Notes: a model not told the origin generated them from the letters alone. 64,000 bases of DNA from Gottfriedia luciferensis (GCF_001712755.1 NZ_MDKC01000033.1:62001-126000), one strand, 5' to 3'; positions 44,187-53,240 are shown, numbered from the stretch's first letter. Numbers and translations are program-made.

Positions 44187-45281
44187 ATGGAACACCGTAT
44201 ACAAAATCTATCAACTTGGTTAAAAGAGCAAGATATTCAACTAGGATTTATTACATCTACTGAGAACGTATTTTATTTAACTAATTTCCATTGTAATCCA
44301 CATGAACGTCTTTTAGCTTGTCTTGTATTTCCAAATGATGAGCCAATTCTAGTATGTCCACAAATGGAAGTTGGACATGTGCAAAACGCAGGTTGGAAAT
44401 ATGACGTAATAGGCTTTAATGATAGTCAAGATCCTTGGGCAATGATACAAGAAACATTAGCAAAACGTAATATTACAGTAAATCGTATGGCGATTGAAAA
44501 AGAACATCTTCTTGTTGGTCGCTATGAAAGATTAGTACAACTTTTCCCTGGCGTACAATTCCTAGCAGCTGAGGAAAAATTACATGACTTACGTTTAATT
44601 AAAGATAGTGAAGAAATTCGTCGTATGCAAGTTGCTGCTGAAGCTGCTGACATGGCTTGCCAAATTATTGTTGATCGTATTGCTGAAGGCAAAACAGAAA
44701 TGGATTTAATTGCTGAAATGGAATACGAAATGAAGAAAAAAGGTATTTCTAAAACTTCATTTAGCACTTTAATTTTAACTGGTGCAAACTCAGCGTTACC
44801 ACATGGAAATCCAGGTACAAACCCAATTAAAAAAGGTGATTTCGTACTTATGGACTTAGGTTTTATCGTTGATGGATATTGCTCAGATATTACTCGTACA
44901 GTAATGTTTGGTCAACCAAATGAGCAACAACGAGAAATTTATGAAACCGTTTTAAAAGGTCAACTTGCTGCAATCGAAGTAAGTAAACCGGGCGAGGTAT
45001 TAGGAAATGTTGATCGTGCTGCTCGTCAAATTATCACTGATGCAGGATATGGCGAATACTTCGTTCACCGTATTGGTCACGGTTTAGGTATTGGAATCCA
45101 TGATTACCCGTCAGTAAATGATTCAAATACTGGTATTATTAAAACTGGTATGTCATATACAATCGAGCCAGGAATCTATGTACCAAATGTTGGTGGAGTT
45201 CGTATTGAAGATGATATCGTTATAACAGAAACAGGTGCAATGACATTAACGAAGTTCCCTAAAGAGTTAATCATCCTATAA
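44187..45281 (+). CDS. M24-family Xaa-Pro aminopeptidase/dipeptidase
   Basis: A 364-residue creatinase-fold peptidase. The N-terminal domain runs to about 130; the catalytic domain has the five metal ligands: two Asp in VLMDLGFIVDGYCSDITRT, His in RIGHGLGIGIHDYP, Glu in YTIEPGIYVP and Glu in GVRIEDDIVI. ATG at 44187 is preferred because AAAGG then sits 9 nt away; a closer-in ATG at 44178 is possible. It cleaves peptides with proline in second position. The downstream GNAT gene starts two bases after the stop. Confidence 0.88.
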   Translation: MEHRIQNLSTWLKEQDIQLGFITSTENVFYLTNFHCNPHERLLACLVFPNDEPILVCPQMEVGHVQNAGWKYDVIGFNDSQDPWAMIQETLAKRNITVNRMAIEKEHLLVGRYERLVQLFPGVQFLAAEEKLHDLRLIKDSEEIRRMQVAAEAADMACQIIVDRIAEGKTEMDLIAEMEYEMKKKGISKTSFSTLILTGANSALPHGNPGTNPIKKGDFVLMDLGFIVDGYCSDITRTVMFGQPNEQQREIYETVLKGQLAAIEVSKPGEVLGNVDRAARQIITDAGYGEYFVHRIGHGLGIGIHDYPSVNDSNTGIIKTGMSYTIEPGIYVPNVGGVRIEDDIVITETGAMTLTKFPKELIIL

Positions 45282-45282
45282 T

Positions 45283-45816
45283 ATGAATCAAGGCGGATTA
45301 ATAAATATTCGACAAGTACTTCCCTCAGATATCCCTATTATGCATAAATGGGAATGTGATGATGAGATTGGTAAGCTTGTAGGAATAGAAAAACCACGTT
45401 CTTTAGATGAAATGGTACAAGGCTATGAAAAATATTTTGACGGACTTAAACCTAATCTCCACTTGTTCACAATCGAAAACAATGGTATTTGTGTAGGAAG
45501 AATTGAATTAGGAAATCTTGATCAAGAGAATCATCATGCCGCTTTTGGAATCGTAATTGGAGATCATTCAATGCAAAATAAAGGAATTGGTTCATTTGCA
45601 TTAAACTATCTACTAAATTATGCTTTTAATGAATTAAAACTCATAAAAATATATGGTGAAGTATACGATTATAATATCGTTTCACAAAAATTTCTTACAA
45701 AATTAGGCTTTCATTTAGATGGTATATTGCGCAAGCATGAGTTTTTCAAAGGCGCTCATCGAAATATGCATCAATATAGCATGCTGAAAGAAGAATATAA
45801 TTTAAGTCAGGTTTAA
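45283..45816 (+). CDS. GNAT-family N-acetyltransferase
   Basis: A 177-residue RimJ/RimL-like acetyltransferase with the acetyl-CoA motif HSMQNKGIGSFALNYLLNYAF (around 94-114) and C-terminal FLTKLGFHLDGILRKHEFF. The substrate is unknown. It directly follows the M24 peptidase with no ribosome binding site of its own (start ATG two bases past the stop), so translation probably depends on coupling. A convergent terminator follows. Confidence 0.82.
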   Translation: MNQGGLINIRQVLPSDIPIMHKWECDDEIGKLVGIEKPRSLDEMVQGYEKYFDGLKPNLHLFTIENNGICVGRIELGNLDQENHHAAFGIVIGDHSMQNKGIGSFALNYLLNYAFNELKLIKIYGEVYDYNIVSQKFLTKLGFHLDGILRKHEFFKGAHRNMHQYSMLKEEYNLSQV

Positions 45817-45863
45817 AAATAAACCCCCTTTCTTCATAAAGATGGAGAAGGGGGTTTATTTTT
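45816..45863 (+). terminator. Convergent terminator after the GNAT gene
   Basis: AAAATAAACCCCCTT / AAGGGGGTTTATTTT perfect arms with a 17-nt loop, A and T runs on both sides; serves the genes on both strands. Confidence 0.85.
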
Positions 45864-46152
45864 AAACCTTTTGAAGTATTGTATGTTGTAAAGGAACACC
45901 ACCCATTGATACATTTCGTTCAATTAGATGATAGTGTTTACCATTTATTATGAAAAGTCTATTCCCTCTGTAATCAACTGTTTTACCTTGGCTTTCTAAT
46001 TCAGCCTTCACAGCCTTCGCATAATCATTTAGATGTATATAGCGCTCATCTAAATCTAATATAATATTTTGATTACGATAACCCATTAGCCAGTTAAACG
46101 CGAAAATACCCGCAATCAGAAAAATAAGGATTAAAATAAACTCCAATACCAT
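45862..46152 (-). CDS. Small membrane-anchored protein, unknown
   Basis: A 96-residue protein with one N-terminal membrane span (about 4-24) and a short soluble domain ending RGNRLFIINGKHYHLIERNVSM. No family is recognised. The stop overlaps the shared terminator, and the start has AAAAAGGAGCG upstream, a good ribosome binding site, so it is likely a real gene. It lies alone between ald and the GNAT gene. Confidence 0.7.
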   Translation of the reverse strand: MVLEFILILIFLIAGIFAFNWLMGYRNQNIILDLDERYIHLNDYAKAVKAELESQGKTVDYRGNRLFIINGKHYHLIERNVSMGGVPLQHTILQKV

Positions 46153-46235
46153 CGCTCCTTTTTACATAAAATGGAAATTATAATATAATTTTACTATAAA
46201 TTTAAAGTGAATGTTATTGTAATTGAGAAAAAATA

Positions 46236-46269
46236 AAATCCCTTTACCGTCTTCGATAAAGGGATTTTT
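46236..46269 (-). terminator. Terminator of ald
   Basis: AAATCCCTTTA / TAAAGGGATTT hairpin with flanking A and T tracts, eight bases after the ald stop codon. Confidence 0.85.
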
Positions 46270-46276
46270 CTTTAAA

Positions 46277-47410
46277 TTAGTTTGTAGAAACAGATGTACC
46301 TTGTAATAAAGTAGTTGCTTCTTTATATTCTAAGCCGTGAGCTTCAGCTACTGCTTCGTAAGTTACATATCCATCAAGTGTATTAATACCTTTAAATAAT
46401 GCAGAGTTATCTAAGCAAGCTTTTTGATAACCTTTGTTAGCAATTTGAACTGCATAAGGTACTGTAACATTTGTTAATGCCATTGTAGAAGTACGAGGTA
46501 CTGCACCAGGCATATTTGCTACAGCGTAGTGTACTACTCCATGCTTCTCATATGTTGGGAAATCATGAGTTGTAATACGATCTGTAGTTTCGAAAATACC
46601 ACCTTGGTCAATTGCAATATCAACTACAACTGAACCTGGTTCCATTGATTCGATCATTTCTTTTGTAACAAGTTTTGGCGCTTTTGCACCTGGAATTAAT
46701 ACTGCACCGATTACAAGATCAGATTCTTTAACCGCTTCAGCAATATTGTAAGGGTTTGACATTAAAGTCGTAATTTGATGACCAAAAATATCATCTAATT
46801 GACGTAAACGATCTGGATTTAAGTCAATCATCGTTACGTGAGCACCAAGACCAACAGCCACTTTAGCAGCATTTGTTCCTGCTACACCACCACCAATGAT
46901 TGTAACATTTCCACGACGTACTCCTGGTACTCCACCTAATAAAATACCTTTTCCGCCTTTATTTTTCTCAAGGAATTGAGCACCGATTTGAGCTGACATA
47001 CGTCCTGCTACTTCACTCATTGGAGTTAATAACGGTAATGTATTACCAACTTGTACAGTTTCGTAAGCAATTCCGACTACTTTATTATCAATTAAAGCCT
47101 TAGTTAATTCAGGCTCTGGAGCTAAATGTAAGTATGTGAATAAAATTAATCCTTCACGGAAGTATCCATATTCGCTTGGAATTGGTTCTTTAACTTTCAT
47201 AACCATTTCATTATTCCAAGCCTCTTCAGCTGTTTCAACAATTGTTGCGCCAGCATTTACGTATTCTTCATTAGTAAATCCTGAACCAATTCCAGCATTT
47301 GTTTCAATGTAAACTGAATGACCATGTCCAACTAAGTTCATTACTCCAGCTGGTGTCATTGCAACACGATTTTCGTTGTTTTTTATTTCTTTTGGTACCC
47401 CAATACGCAT
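46277..47410 (-). CDS. ald: Alanine dehydrogenase
   Basis: A 377-residue NAD-dependent enzyme interconverting L-alanine and pyruvate. It opens [23 protein letters not shown]; the catalytic Lys/His region and nucleotide-binding [22 protein letters not shown] are typical, as is [13 protein letters not shown]. In Bacillus it supports growth on alanine and is needed for normal sporulation. GGGGAAAT before the ATG is its ribosome binding site. Confidence 0.96.
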   Translation of the reverse strand: MRIGVPKEIKNNENRVAMTPAGVMNLVGHGHSVYIETNAGIGSGFTNEEYVNAGATIVETAEEAWNNEMVMKVKEPIPSEYGYFREGLILFTYLHLAPEPELTKALIDNKVVGIAYETVQVGNTLPLLTPMSEVAGRMSAQIGAQFLEKNKGGKGILLGGVPGVRRGNVTIIGGGVAGTNAAKVAVGLGAHVTMIDLNPDRLRQLDDIFGHQITTLMSNPYNIAEAVKESDLVIGAVLIPGAKAPKLVTKEMIESMEPGSVVVDIAIDQGGIFETTDRITTHDFPTYEKHGVVHYAVANMPGAVPRTSTMALTNVTVPYAVQIANKGYQKACLDNSALFKGINTLDGYVTYEAVAEAHGLEYKEATTLLQGTSVSTN

Positions 47411-47605
47411 GTTATTTCCCCCTGAAATATATTTATTTCGTGCCTCTTAGGATGAGCTCTATTTATTAAAAAATAATACATTTTTATATTAACACAAAAC
47501 ATATAGTGCAGAAAATGAAAACGCTTAATTTCGTTTAATAAATATTAATTCAGAATCTTTTTTATTATAAATTATGCTTTAAAAATGGAATTGTCCCACG
47601 AATTC

Positions 47606-48379
47606 TCATGATAATGGAATATGTCTGTATTTATTAATGACATCCAAGCCACCAGTGACTTCAAATATATCACCTGTTATAAAATCAGACTCTTCCCTAC
47701 ACAAAAATTGCACCATTCTTGCTATATCTTCCCCAGTACCAGATCTTCCAACTGGTGCAAGACCTTTTCCATCCTTACTTGCTTCAGATTGATTTGCCTC
47801 TTTCATATCACCAAAAATATCTCCAGGACAAATCATATTAGATGTTATACCATTCTCTGCTTCCTCATAGGCTATTGTTTTAGTCAAAGAAACTAGACCT
47901 ACTTTAGCTGCGCTGAATGCAGAACGATAAATCCACCCCGAAGCTGAATTGGCACCTTGGAATCCATAATTTATAATACGTCCATATTTCTGCTTTCTCA
48001 TAATTGGAATAATTTGCTTTAAAAGATAAAACACGCTGTGCAAATTTCCATACAACAAGTATTCCCACTCTTCATCAGTGTAGTCAGCCAGTTTTTTACG
48101 GTTAAATAAATACGGGCCAGCATTATTGATAAGACAATCAACCCTACCGAAATTCTCCATCGTTTTTGAGACAATCTCATTAATAAATTGTTTATCGCAA
48201 ATATCACCTTTGACAAAAAGAACCCGGTCCAAATAATCCTTCCATTCTTCTTTTCGCTCTTTGATAGCCTGTTCATCAGAAAAGTACGTAACAGTTACTG
48301 AATAACCATCGTTTAAAAATGCTTCAGTTACTTTCTTCCCTAACCCCTTCGATCCTGCCGTAATGACAGCATGCCTCAT
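47606..48379 (-). CDS. ytkK: SDR-family oxidoreductase-like protein YtkK
   Basis: A 257-residue Rossmann protein; the start at 48379 (MRHAVITAGSKGLGKK) follows AAAGGAAG. Nucleotide motif TAGSKGLG and CLINNAG are normal, but the active site is not: at the YxxxK position it reads AFSAAK (F155, K159), and the Ser normally 13 residues earlier is Gly. B. subtilis YtkK as I recall it has the same Phe, so this is a feature of the group. It may not be a classical reductase. Single gene. Confidence 0.82.
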   Translation of the reverse strand: MRHAVITAGSKGLGKKVTEAFLNDGYSVTVTYFSDEQAIKERKEEWKDYLDRVLFVKGDICDKQFINEIVSKTMENFGRVDCLINNAGPYLFNRKKLADYTDEEWEYLLYGNLHSVFYLLKQIIPIMRKQKYGRIINYGFQGANSASGWIYRSAFSAAKVGLVSLTKTIAYEEAENGITSNMICPGDIFGDMKEANQSEASKDGKGLAPVGRSGTGEDIARMVQFLCREESDFITGDIFEVTGGLDVINKYRHIPLS

Positions 48380-48739
48380 AAAACTCTTCCTTTCGAGTCT
48401 AAATAATTTTATATATTTGTGAAAATCATCTAGATAAATCAATCAATTGTATGTATTTGTAAATCTATTCTCATTATCCTTTTTAATTGGTTATTTAAGC
48501 ATAAAGCCAGTTCATTAAAAATTATGTCATTATCTTATACCTTTATCTTTAATTTAGTAAGATTATTTTATTAAAAGATAACTATGTTTTCTATTATTAT
48601 GAATTATTTTCCTTTTATTTTAATAATTTTTATTTTTAGATTTTAGACTTTAATTTAAAAATTTTTATTGAAATTTAAAATTCAATTTGTTTCAATTATT
48701 TTTTTCAATGTATAATATAGTCAAGAGGGGGAGTAAGGG
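48380..48739. other. AT-rich gap with promoter for the small hypothetical gene
   Basis: Mostly A/T runs. Near the right end, on the plus strand, TTGTTT (48687-48692), an 18-bp spacer and TATAAT (48711-48716) form a likely promoter, preceded by the dyad ATTGAAATTTAAAATTCAAT (48667-48686). Nothing else is recognised. Confidence 0.5.
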
Positions 48740-49063
48740 ATGTTTCAAGATTATTTTTCATACGATGAACGATTAGGTATTTTTCTACCAAGCCTAAAAT
48801 TAGATTGGGAAGATTACTCTCACGATCAGCAACAAATGATTCTTACGGAATGGGAATATATCCGTGGTGGAATACCTGATCAAATTACACGTTTAGAGTT
48901 TACAATTAATCATAAACAAGAACTTTTAAATCACGAATCTGATTTTGTTTTGAGCTGTAAATTAAATTCTGAAATTGCAGAATTAGCATCAATTATTAAC
49001 GATCTTTGGATTTGGTTTAGAAGTAACCAACAAATGTCCAATGATACAAAAATACATGGTTAA
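48740..49063 (+). CDS. Conserved hypothetical protein
   Basis: A 107-residue soluble protein, MFQDYFSYDERLGIFLPSLKLDWEDYS..., with a Trp-rich centre (WEYIRGGIPDQITRLE) and C-terminal helix EIAELASIINDLWIWFRS. It is similar to uncharacterised proteins I recall from Bacillus genomes; no function known. Strong ribosome binding site (AGAGGGGGAG) and promoter upstream. Its stop codon touches the first of two identical terminators. Confidence 0.75.
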   Translation: MFQDYFSYDERLGIFLPSLKLDWEDYSHDQQQMILTEWEYIRGGIPDQITRLEFTINHKQELLNHESDFVLSCKLNSEIAELASIINDLWIWFRSNQQMSNDTKIHG

Positions 49064-49096
49064 AAAGCTAACAATTAATTTGTTAGCTTTTTCATT
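49062..49096 (+). terminator. Terminator, first copy of a 35-bp direct repeat
   Basis: AAGCTAACAA / TTGTTAGCTT hairpin with TTTTT tail. The whole 35-bp block through TTTTTCATT is repeated exactly at 49295-49329, on the far side of repeat copy 3. Confidence 0.85.
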
Positions 49097-49100
49097 CTAT

Positions 49101-49282
49101 TGAAAAAAGAAGTTATCAATTAAATAAGAATATCTTGTTGGTTTCTACTACTGCTTTCCATGGGGCATGAGCTGAGACCCCGCAGGCTTGCCGAGGAGGC
49201 TAAAGAATCTCGCCCCATGGAAAGCGAGCATCCTGTAATGGAAATCAACATCACTCTACTCCTTTTACGAAAATTTGGTAAT
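49101..49282. repeat. Bacillus-type intergenic repeat, copy 3 (head-to-head chimera)
   Basis: The left part (49101 to about 49175) matches the left flank and start of copy 1; the right part matches, in reverse complement, the left flank and start of copy 2. Both ends are therefore 'left' ends, and the core is a palindrome with GCTTTCCATGGGGC (49153-49166) facing GCCCCATGGAAAGC (49212-49225). Any open frame through it is not a gene. Confidence 0.75.
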
Positions 49283-49294
49283 GTAACAGCGTGG

Positions 49295-49329
49295 AAAAAG
49301 CTAACAATTAATTTGTTAGCTTTTTCATT
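49295..49329 (-). terminator. Terminator, second copy of the 35-bp direct repeat
   Basis: Identical to 49062-49096. Here it lies downstream of the minus-strand gene at 49344-49532 and can serve it as terminator (A5 tract on the other strand). Confidence 0.8.
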
Positions 49330-49343
49330 TTGTGAGTACCAGT

Positions 49344-49532
49344 TTATTCATTTTCGCGCTTTTGAATTTGTAAAAGAGTGTCTCCGATTGTTTTTAGTTC
49401 CTCTTTTAGTCGGATGGTTTCATTCGCAACTTTTTCGGAAGATGCTTCTTTAATTTGCTTGTTTAGTTGGTCAGCCACTTTTCGTAACTTTCCGATGGAT
49501 TGTTCTAGTTGAAAACTTGATGTAGGCTTCAT
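49344..49532 (-). CDS. Small coiled-coil-type protein, unknown
   Basis: A 62-residue hydrophilic protein, MKPTSSFQLEQSIGKLRK..., with two helix segments in heptad-like pattern (IGKLRKVADQLNKQI and IRLKEELKTIGDTLLQI). The start at 49532 has AAGGAG 6 nt upstream. No family recognised and no membrane span. It may be a small binding or scaffolding protein, which is speculation. Confidence 0.65.
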   Translation of the reverse strand: MKPTSSFQLEQSIGKLRKVADQLNKQIKEASSEKVANETIRLKEELKTIGDTLLQIQKRENE

Positions 49533-49661
49533 AATTGTCTCCTTGAATGGTTTTCTTTTAGCATACCACATACTCGTTTACAACCAAACGGGTATTCGAT
49601 TAGCTAAAGGTAAATTGCCTAATGGAGATTGAAGTATTTCGGTTTCAACTCATTCTACATT

Positions 49662-49691
49662 AAAAAAAGCTAACAGATAATTTGTTAGCTT
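49662..49691 (-). terminator. Terminator of the EcsC-family gene
   Basis: Minus strand AAGCTAACAAAT / CTGTTAGCTT hairpin followed by TTTTTTTAA. Its GCTAAC/GTTAGC arms resemble those of the duplicated terminator at 49.1-49.3 kb. Confidence 0.8.
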
Positions 49692-49704
49692 CTCAAATTG
49701 CGAT

Positions 49705-50553
49705 TTAATCTGTTGGTTCTTGGTTTACCCGTTCCGATAATATACGATATTGATAAAATTTCTTTGTATATTCTAATACGTTTTTTGTAAAAGATTCATT
49801 CCATTTTGCCCCAACAGAAACTCCTAATAAAGGAATACCACCTAAAACTTTATTCCGTAATGAATGGATCATTAATAACTTGCACATTTGTAATATGACA
49901 GTGTAATAGACCCCTTCTCCATTAAATTGATTTTCCCAAGTTGCAAATACGTCAGAATCCTCATGCTTTAAAATATCGTTCATTAACTTACTCCAAACAA
50001 CGTATTTTTCGTTTGATGGGAGGATTGCACCTTGTAGTACTTTTAAACTACATTCCATTTCTTTTGGAATACTTACATCATAACCATAACAAAGTGCTAT
50101 TTCTTGTACCGTTTTAAGATTAATAAATAATAAAGCCGGTAAATCACCAAATAAAGCAAGCTTTGTACTAGTTCCACTTATTCCACCTTGAACACTTGAG
50201 ACTATTAATGCTTTCGATATTTCTTGTTCAGCTAAAAAATTCAATTGTCTTAATGGTAGCTTTCTTAGATCACTTATTGTCTTAACATCACTTCTTAAAA
50301 TTTGTGCTCGATTAAGTATATCTAATTTCTTTTCTTGAAACTGTTTTGTTGTTTGTATTAAAGATTGAGTGTGGAAAAAAGCAGTTGAAAAAAATTCATT
50401 AAAAGTATTCGAATAGCTCTGGGGTATTTTTTGGAGGAGAAAATTAGAAGCATTTTGATACATTAGTTCTAATTTATTTAAATTTTGCTGTTGTTTCTTT
50501 TCAATCAAATCGTTAAGTTCGAGCCATAAATTATACTCTTTCATTTGATCCAT
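49705..50553 (-). CDS. EcsC-family protein
   Basis: A 282-residue protein with the EcsC-family core: SDLRKLPLRQLNFLAEQ, the Gly-rich VSSVQGGISGTSTKLALFGDLPALLFINLKTVQEIALCYGYD split over two segments, and KVLGGIPLLGVSVGAKWN near the C-terminus. ATG at 50553 follows GAGGTG; an upstream start would add 12 residues. EcsC proteins are peripheral or membrane-associated with unclear function. Single gene with terminators on both sides. Confidence 0.8.
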   Translation of the reverse strand: MDQMKEYNLWLELNDLIEKKQQQNLNKLELMYQNASNFLLQKIPQSYSNTFNEFFSTAFFHTQSLIQTTKQFQEKKLDILNRAQILRSDVKTISDLRKLPLRQLNFLAEQEISKALIVSSVQGGISGTSTKLALFGDLPALLFINLKTVQEIALCYGYDVSIPKEMECSLKVLQGAILPSNEKYVVWSKLMNDILKHEDSDVFATWENQFNGEGVYYTVILQMCKLLMIHSLRNKVLGGIPLLGVSVGAKWNESFTKNVLEYTKKFYQYRILSERVNQEPTD

Positions 50554-50570
50554 ACTATCACCTCGAATAT

Positions 50571-50642
50571 AAAAAAAACGTAGAGCCAAAAAGTGATCTC
50601 ATTTTAAGAATATGAGTTCATCTATTTTTGTATGCTCTACGT
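50571..50642 (-). terminator. Branched terminator of ackA
   Basis: Minus strand outer arms ACGTAGAGC / GCTCTACGT enclose a 50-nt loop that itself holds a GAACTCAT / ATGAGATC hairpin; followed by eight T. Unusually large for an intrinsic terminator. Confidence 0.65.
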
Positions 50643-50660
50643 TTATGTTTACTAAACAGA

Positions 50661-51851
50661 TTATTTCATTCCAACTCGTACTACATCTCTTGCAATTACA
50701 ACTTCTTCATTAGTTGGAATTACAATTACTTTAACTGGAGAGTGATCAAAGCTAATGAAAGCTTCTTTTCCTCTAAAGTTATTTTTACTTGGGTCAAAAT
50801 ACACACCCATAAATTCAAGACCTTCTAAAACAGCTTGACGAATTTCCGGTCCGTTTTCACCAATACCAGCAGTGAAGATAATCGCATCTACACCTTTCAT
50901 ACGTGCAGCATAAGATCCTAAATATTTGTGAATACGTTCAATGAATACACTTTGAGCGATTTTAGCTCGTTTATTACCTTCTTCAGCTGCAGTCTCAATA
51001 TCACGTAAGTCACTTGAGAATCCAGAGATACCAAGCATACCACTTTGTTTATTTAATACATCAAGTACTTCCTCAGCTGTTTTACCCGTTTTTTCCATAA
51101 TAAATGGAATTAAAGCTGGGTCTAAGTTACCTGAACGAGTTCCCATTGTTACACCAGCAAGTGGAGTGAATCCCATTGAAGTATCAATTGATTTTCCACC
51201 TTCAACTGCAGCAATACTTGCACCATTTCCTAAGTGACATGAAATAAGTCTTAATTCTTCAAGAGGTTTACCGATTAATTCAGCAGCTCTTTCTGTTACA
51301 TACTTATGAGATGTACCGTGGAATCCATATTTACGAATACCAAATTGTTTATAGTACTCATAAGGTAAGCTATATAGGTAAGATTCTTCAGGCATTGTTT
51401 GATGGAATGCAGTATCGAATACAGCTACTGCAGGAATATTTGGTAATAATTCTTTAAATGCACGAATACCAACTAGGTTAGCTGGGTTATGAAGTGGTGC
51501 TAAATCAGAAAGTTGATCAATTTGTTGTTCAACTTCTTCAGTAATTAAAGCAGAATCTGTAAATAGTTCTCCACCGTGAACTACACGATGTCCAACTCCA
51601 TGAATTTCATCGAATGAAGAAATAATTCCTAAACCTGTTAGCTTTTCAAGAAGCATTTTTACTGCAACAGAATGATCAGCAATATCTGTTACTTCTTTAA
51701 TTTTTTCCCCGTTTACTGAAATTACAAAAACGCTATCCTTAATACCGATACGTTCTACTAAACCAATTGTAAGTACTTTTTCGCTAGGCATTTCAATTAA
51801 TTGAAATTTTAATGACGATGAACCTGCATTAATAGCAAGAATATTTGCCAT
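50661..51851 (-). CDS. ackA: Acetate kinase
   Basis: A 396-residue ASKHA-fold kinase making acetate and ATP from acetyl phosphate in overflow metabolism. N-terminal [27 protein letters not shown], the catalytic [11 protein letters not shown] and CHLGNGAS segments and C-terminal [13 protein letters not shown] are all present. Length is standard. It follows ytxK by 90 bp; a TATAAT box in this gap (about 51907) may give it its own promoter. Confidence 0.97.
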   Translation of the reverse strand: MANILAINAGSSSLKFQLIEMPSEKVLTIGLVERIGIKDSVFVISVNGEKIKEVTDIADHSVAVKMLLEKLTGLGIISSFDEIHGVGHRVVHGGELFTDSALITEEVEQQIDQLSDLAPLHNPANLVGIRAFKELLPNIPAVAVFDTAFHQTMPEESYLYSLPYEYYKQFGIRKYGFHGTSHKYVTERAAELIGKPLEELRLISCHLGNGASIAAVEGGKSIDTSMGFTPLAGVTMGTRSGNLDPALIPFIMEKTGKTAEEVLDVLNKQSGMLGISGFSSDLRDIETAAEEGNKRAKIAQSVFIERIHKYLGSYAARMKGVDAIIFTAGIGENGPEIRQAVLEGLEFMGVYFDPSKNNFRGKEAFISFDHSPVKVIVIPTNEEVVIARDVVRVGMK

Positions 51852-51941
51852 GTTTTTACATCTCCTTTAAACATGAAACTGTTATATTTTTTTAGCTGAA
51901 ATTATTATAACACAAATTAGTTTACGTGTTTAAAAGTTCAA

Positions 51942-52934
51942 TTATTGTAAATTTTCTTTAAACCATTCATTCATTTGAAGCATAATATCTTCAACTGCTT
52001 TCATATTCGATAACTTAGGGAAATCAACTAATAAAGCCTGTTTTGGCTTCTTCATATTTTCTGCATTTTTGCGGATTATTAATATACTTTTTTGATGTCT
52101 TTCGTCCTTAAAGGCAGATACTGGCAACTGTATCAATCCTTGAATAACGCCTGTTTCATTAATATAGCTTTGTAATTGCGCAGATTGCTCTGAAGTAAAT
52201 AAGTGATTTGGAACTAGCGAGATGAAAAATCCTCCAGATTTTAAGTAGTTCATACTTTGCTCAATAAATAAATGATGAGCATAAGACATGCCCTCTTTTG
52301 CTTTTAAAGTAAACTCTTTTGCACGTTCTGCATTTGGATAAAAGCCAATTGGTAAATCACAAACAACAAGATCAACCGGATCTACAAATAAAGGTGCTAA
52401 ACTGTCTTGATTAAATAATTCAATTTCATGGCCAAGTAAGTTGCCAATAACAAATGCGATTCTAACAAGAATGTCATCTACATCGATTCCAACAGAATCA
52501 GTAAATTTATCTTTTGAAGAATTTAAAATTGTTAATAGAAGATTTCCAGTACCAATTGCCGGATCTAAAATAGTTAAATTTTGTTTACCCTCAGTAAGCT
52601 TTCCTACTAAATAAGTAATAATAAAAGCAATACCATCTGGAGTCATTTCATGGTTTGTTTGTACCCCTTGTTTCATTCCTTTTAGTATCGCTAATTGAAA
52701 TGCTCTACGAATACTCTCATTATCTTTTGACGCCGATGTAAATTGATGAATTGTATTCATCAGTTTATCTTTTTGTGGACCATTAATTTCTTCTTGTAAA
52801 ACTTCCCCTTCAAAGAAATTTTCACCCGTTTCAATTAATGCCTCTAAATAAGAAATTTCTAAATTATCTTTTAAACATTCTGTCGATTCATCTATGTAAT
52901 TAAATAAAAATTCCACTGAATTCTCTTTTAGCAT
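51942..52934 (-). CDS. ytxK: Class I SAM-dependent methyltransferase YtxK
   Basis: A 330-residue N6-adenine-type methyltransferase-like protein. The SAM motif is TILDPAIGTGNLL (about 139-152), and the catalytic NPPY-like position reads DLPIGFYP. It resembles the methylase subunit of type I restriction systems but stands alone beside ackA, as in B. subtilis. No restriction or specificity subunit is nearby. Target unknown. Confidence 0.85.
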   Translation of the reverse strand: MLKENSVEFLFNYIDESTECLKDNLEISYLEALIETGENFFEGEVLQEEINGPQKDKLMNTIHQFTSASKDNESIRRAFQLAILKGMKQGVQTNHEMTPDGIAFIITYLVGKLTEGKQNLTILDPAIGTGNLLLTILNSSKDKFTDSVGIDVDDILVRIAFVIGNLLGHEIELFNQDSLAPLFVDPVDLVVCDLPIGFYPNAERAKEFTLKAKEGMSYAHHLFIEQSMNYLKSGGFFISLVPNHLFTSEQSAQLQSYINETGVIQGLIQLPVSAFKDERHQKSILIIRKNAENMKKPKQALLVDFPKLSNMKAVEDIMLQMNEWFKENLQ

Positions 52935-53210
52935 TTTTCATTCCTCACTTTCATAATAGAACAGTCATTGTGTTTCATTATACGTATGGCTTTTAAACGT
53001 GTCCACTTTATTAAATTCTTCTATTAGAAAGTATTTGGTTTTTTTAATCATTTTTAATCCAGTACTGTTAATTTAATTTTAATGGATGAATGTTTGCTTT
53101 TAATTAATACATTTTGAACTTTTTATGTAGTTTTAATTTTTTTGTATTGAATTGGAATTAATGGCATTATGACGAACAGTATCATTTTCATAAAGCACTA
53201 CTGAATACAT
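52935..53210. other. AT-rich gap, nothing recognised
   Basis: Low-complexity TTTTAATTTTT-rich sequence upstream of ytxK; no frame with a ribosome binding site and no strong hairpin before 53211. Confidence 0.4.
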
Positions 53211-53237
53211 AAAAAAAGACCTCCTTTATTGAGGCCT
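53211..53237 (-). terminator. Terminator of the MprF-type transferase gene
   Basis: Minus strand GGCCTCAATAAAGGAGGTC hairpin followed by TTTTTTT. Confidence 0.8.
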
Positions 53238-53240
53238 TCG

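Noticed and set aside
49160-49453. A 97-codon plus-strand frame across repeat copy 3
   Set aside because: It is made of the chimeric repeat, a terminator and antisense of the small gene at 49344-49532.
51942-52934. YtxK as part of a restriction-modification system
   Set aside because: No restriction or specificity subunit is nearby and the gene is in its usual Bacillus place beside ackA.
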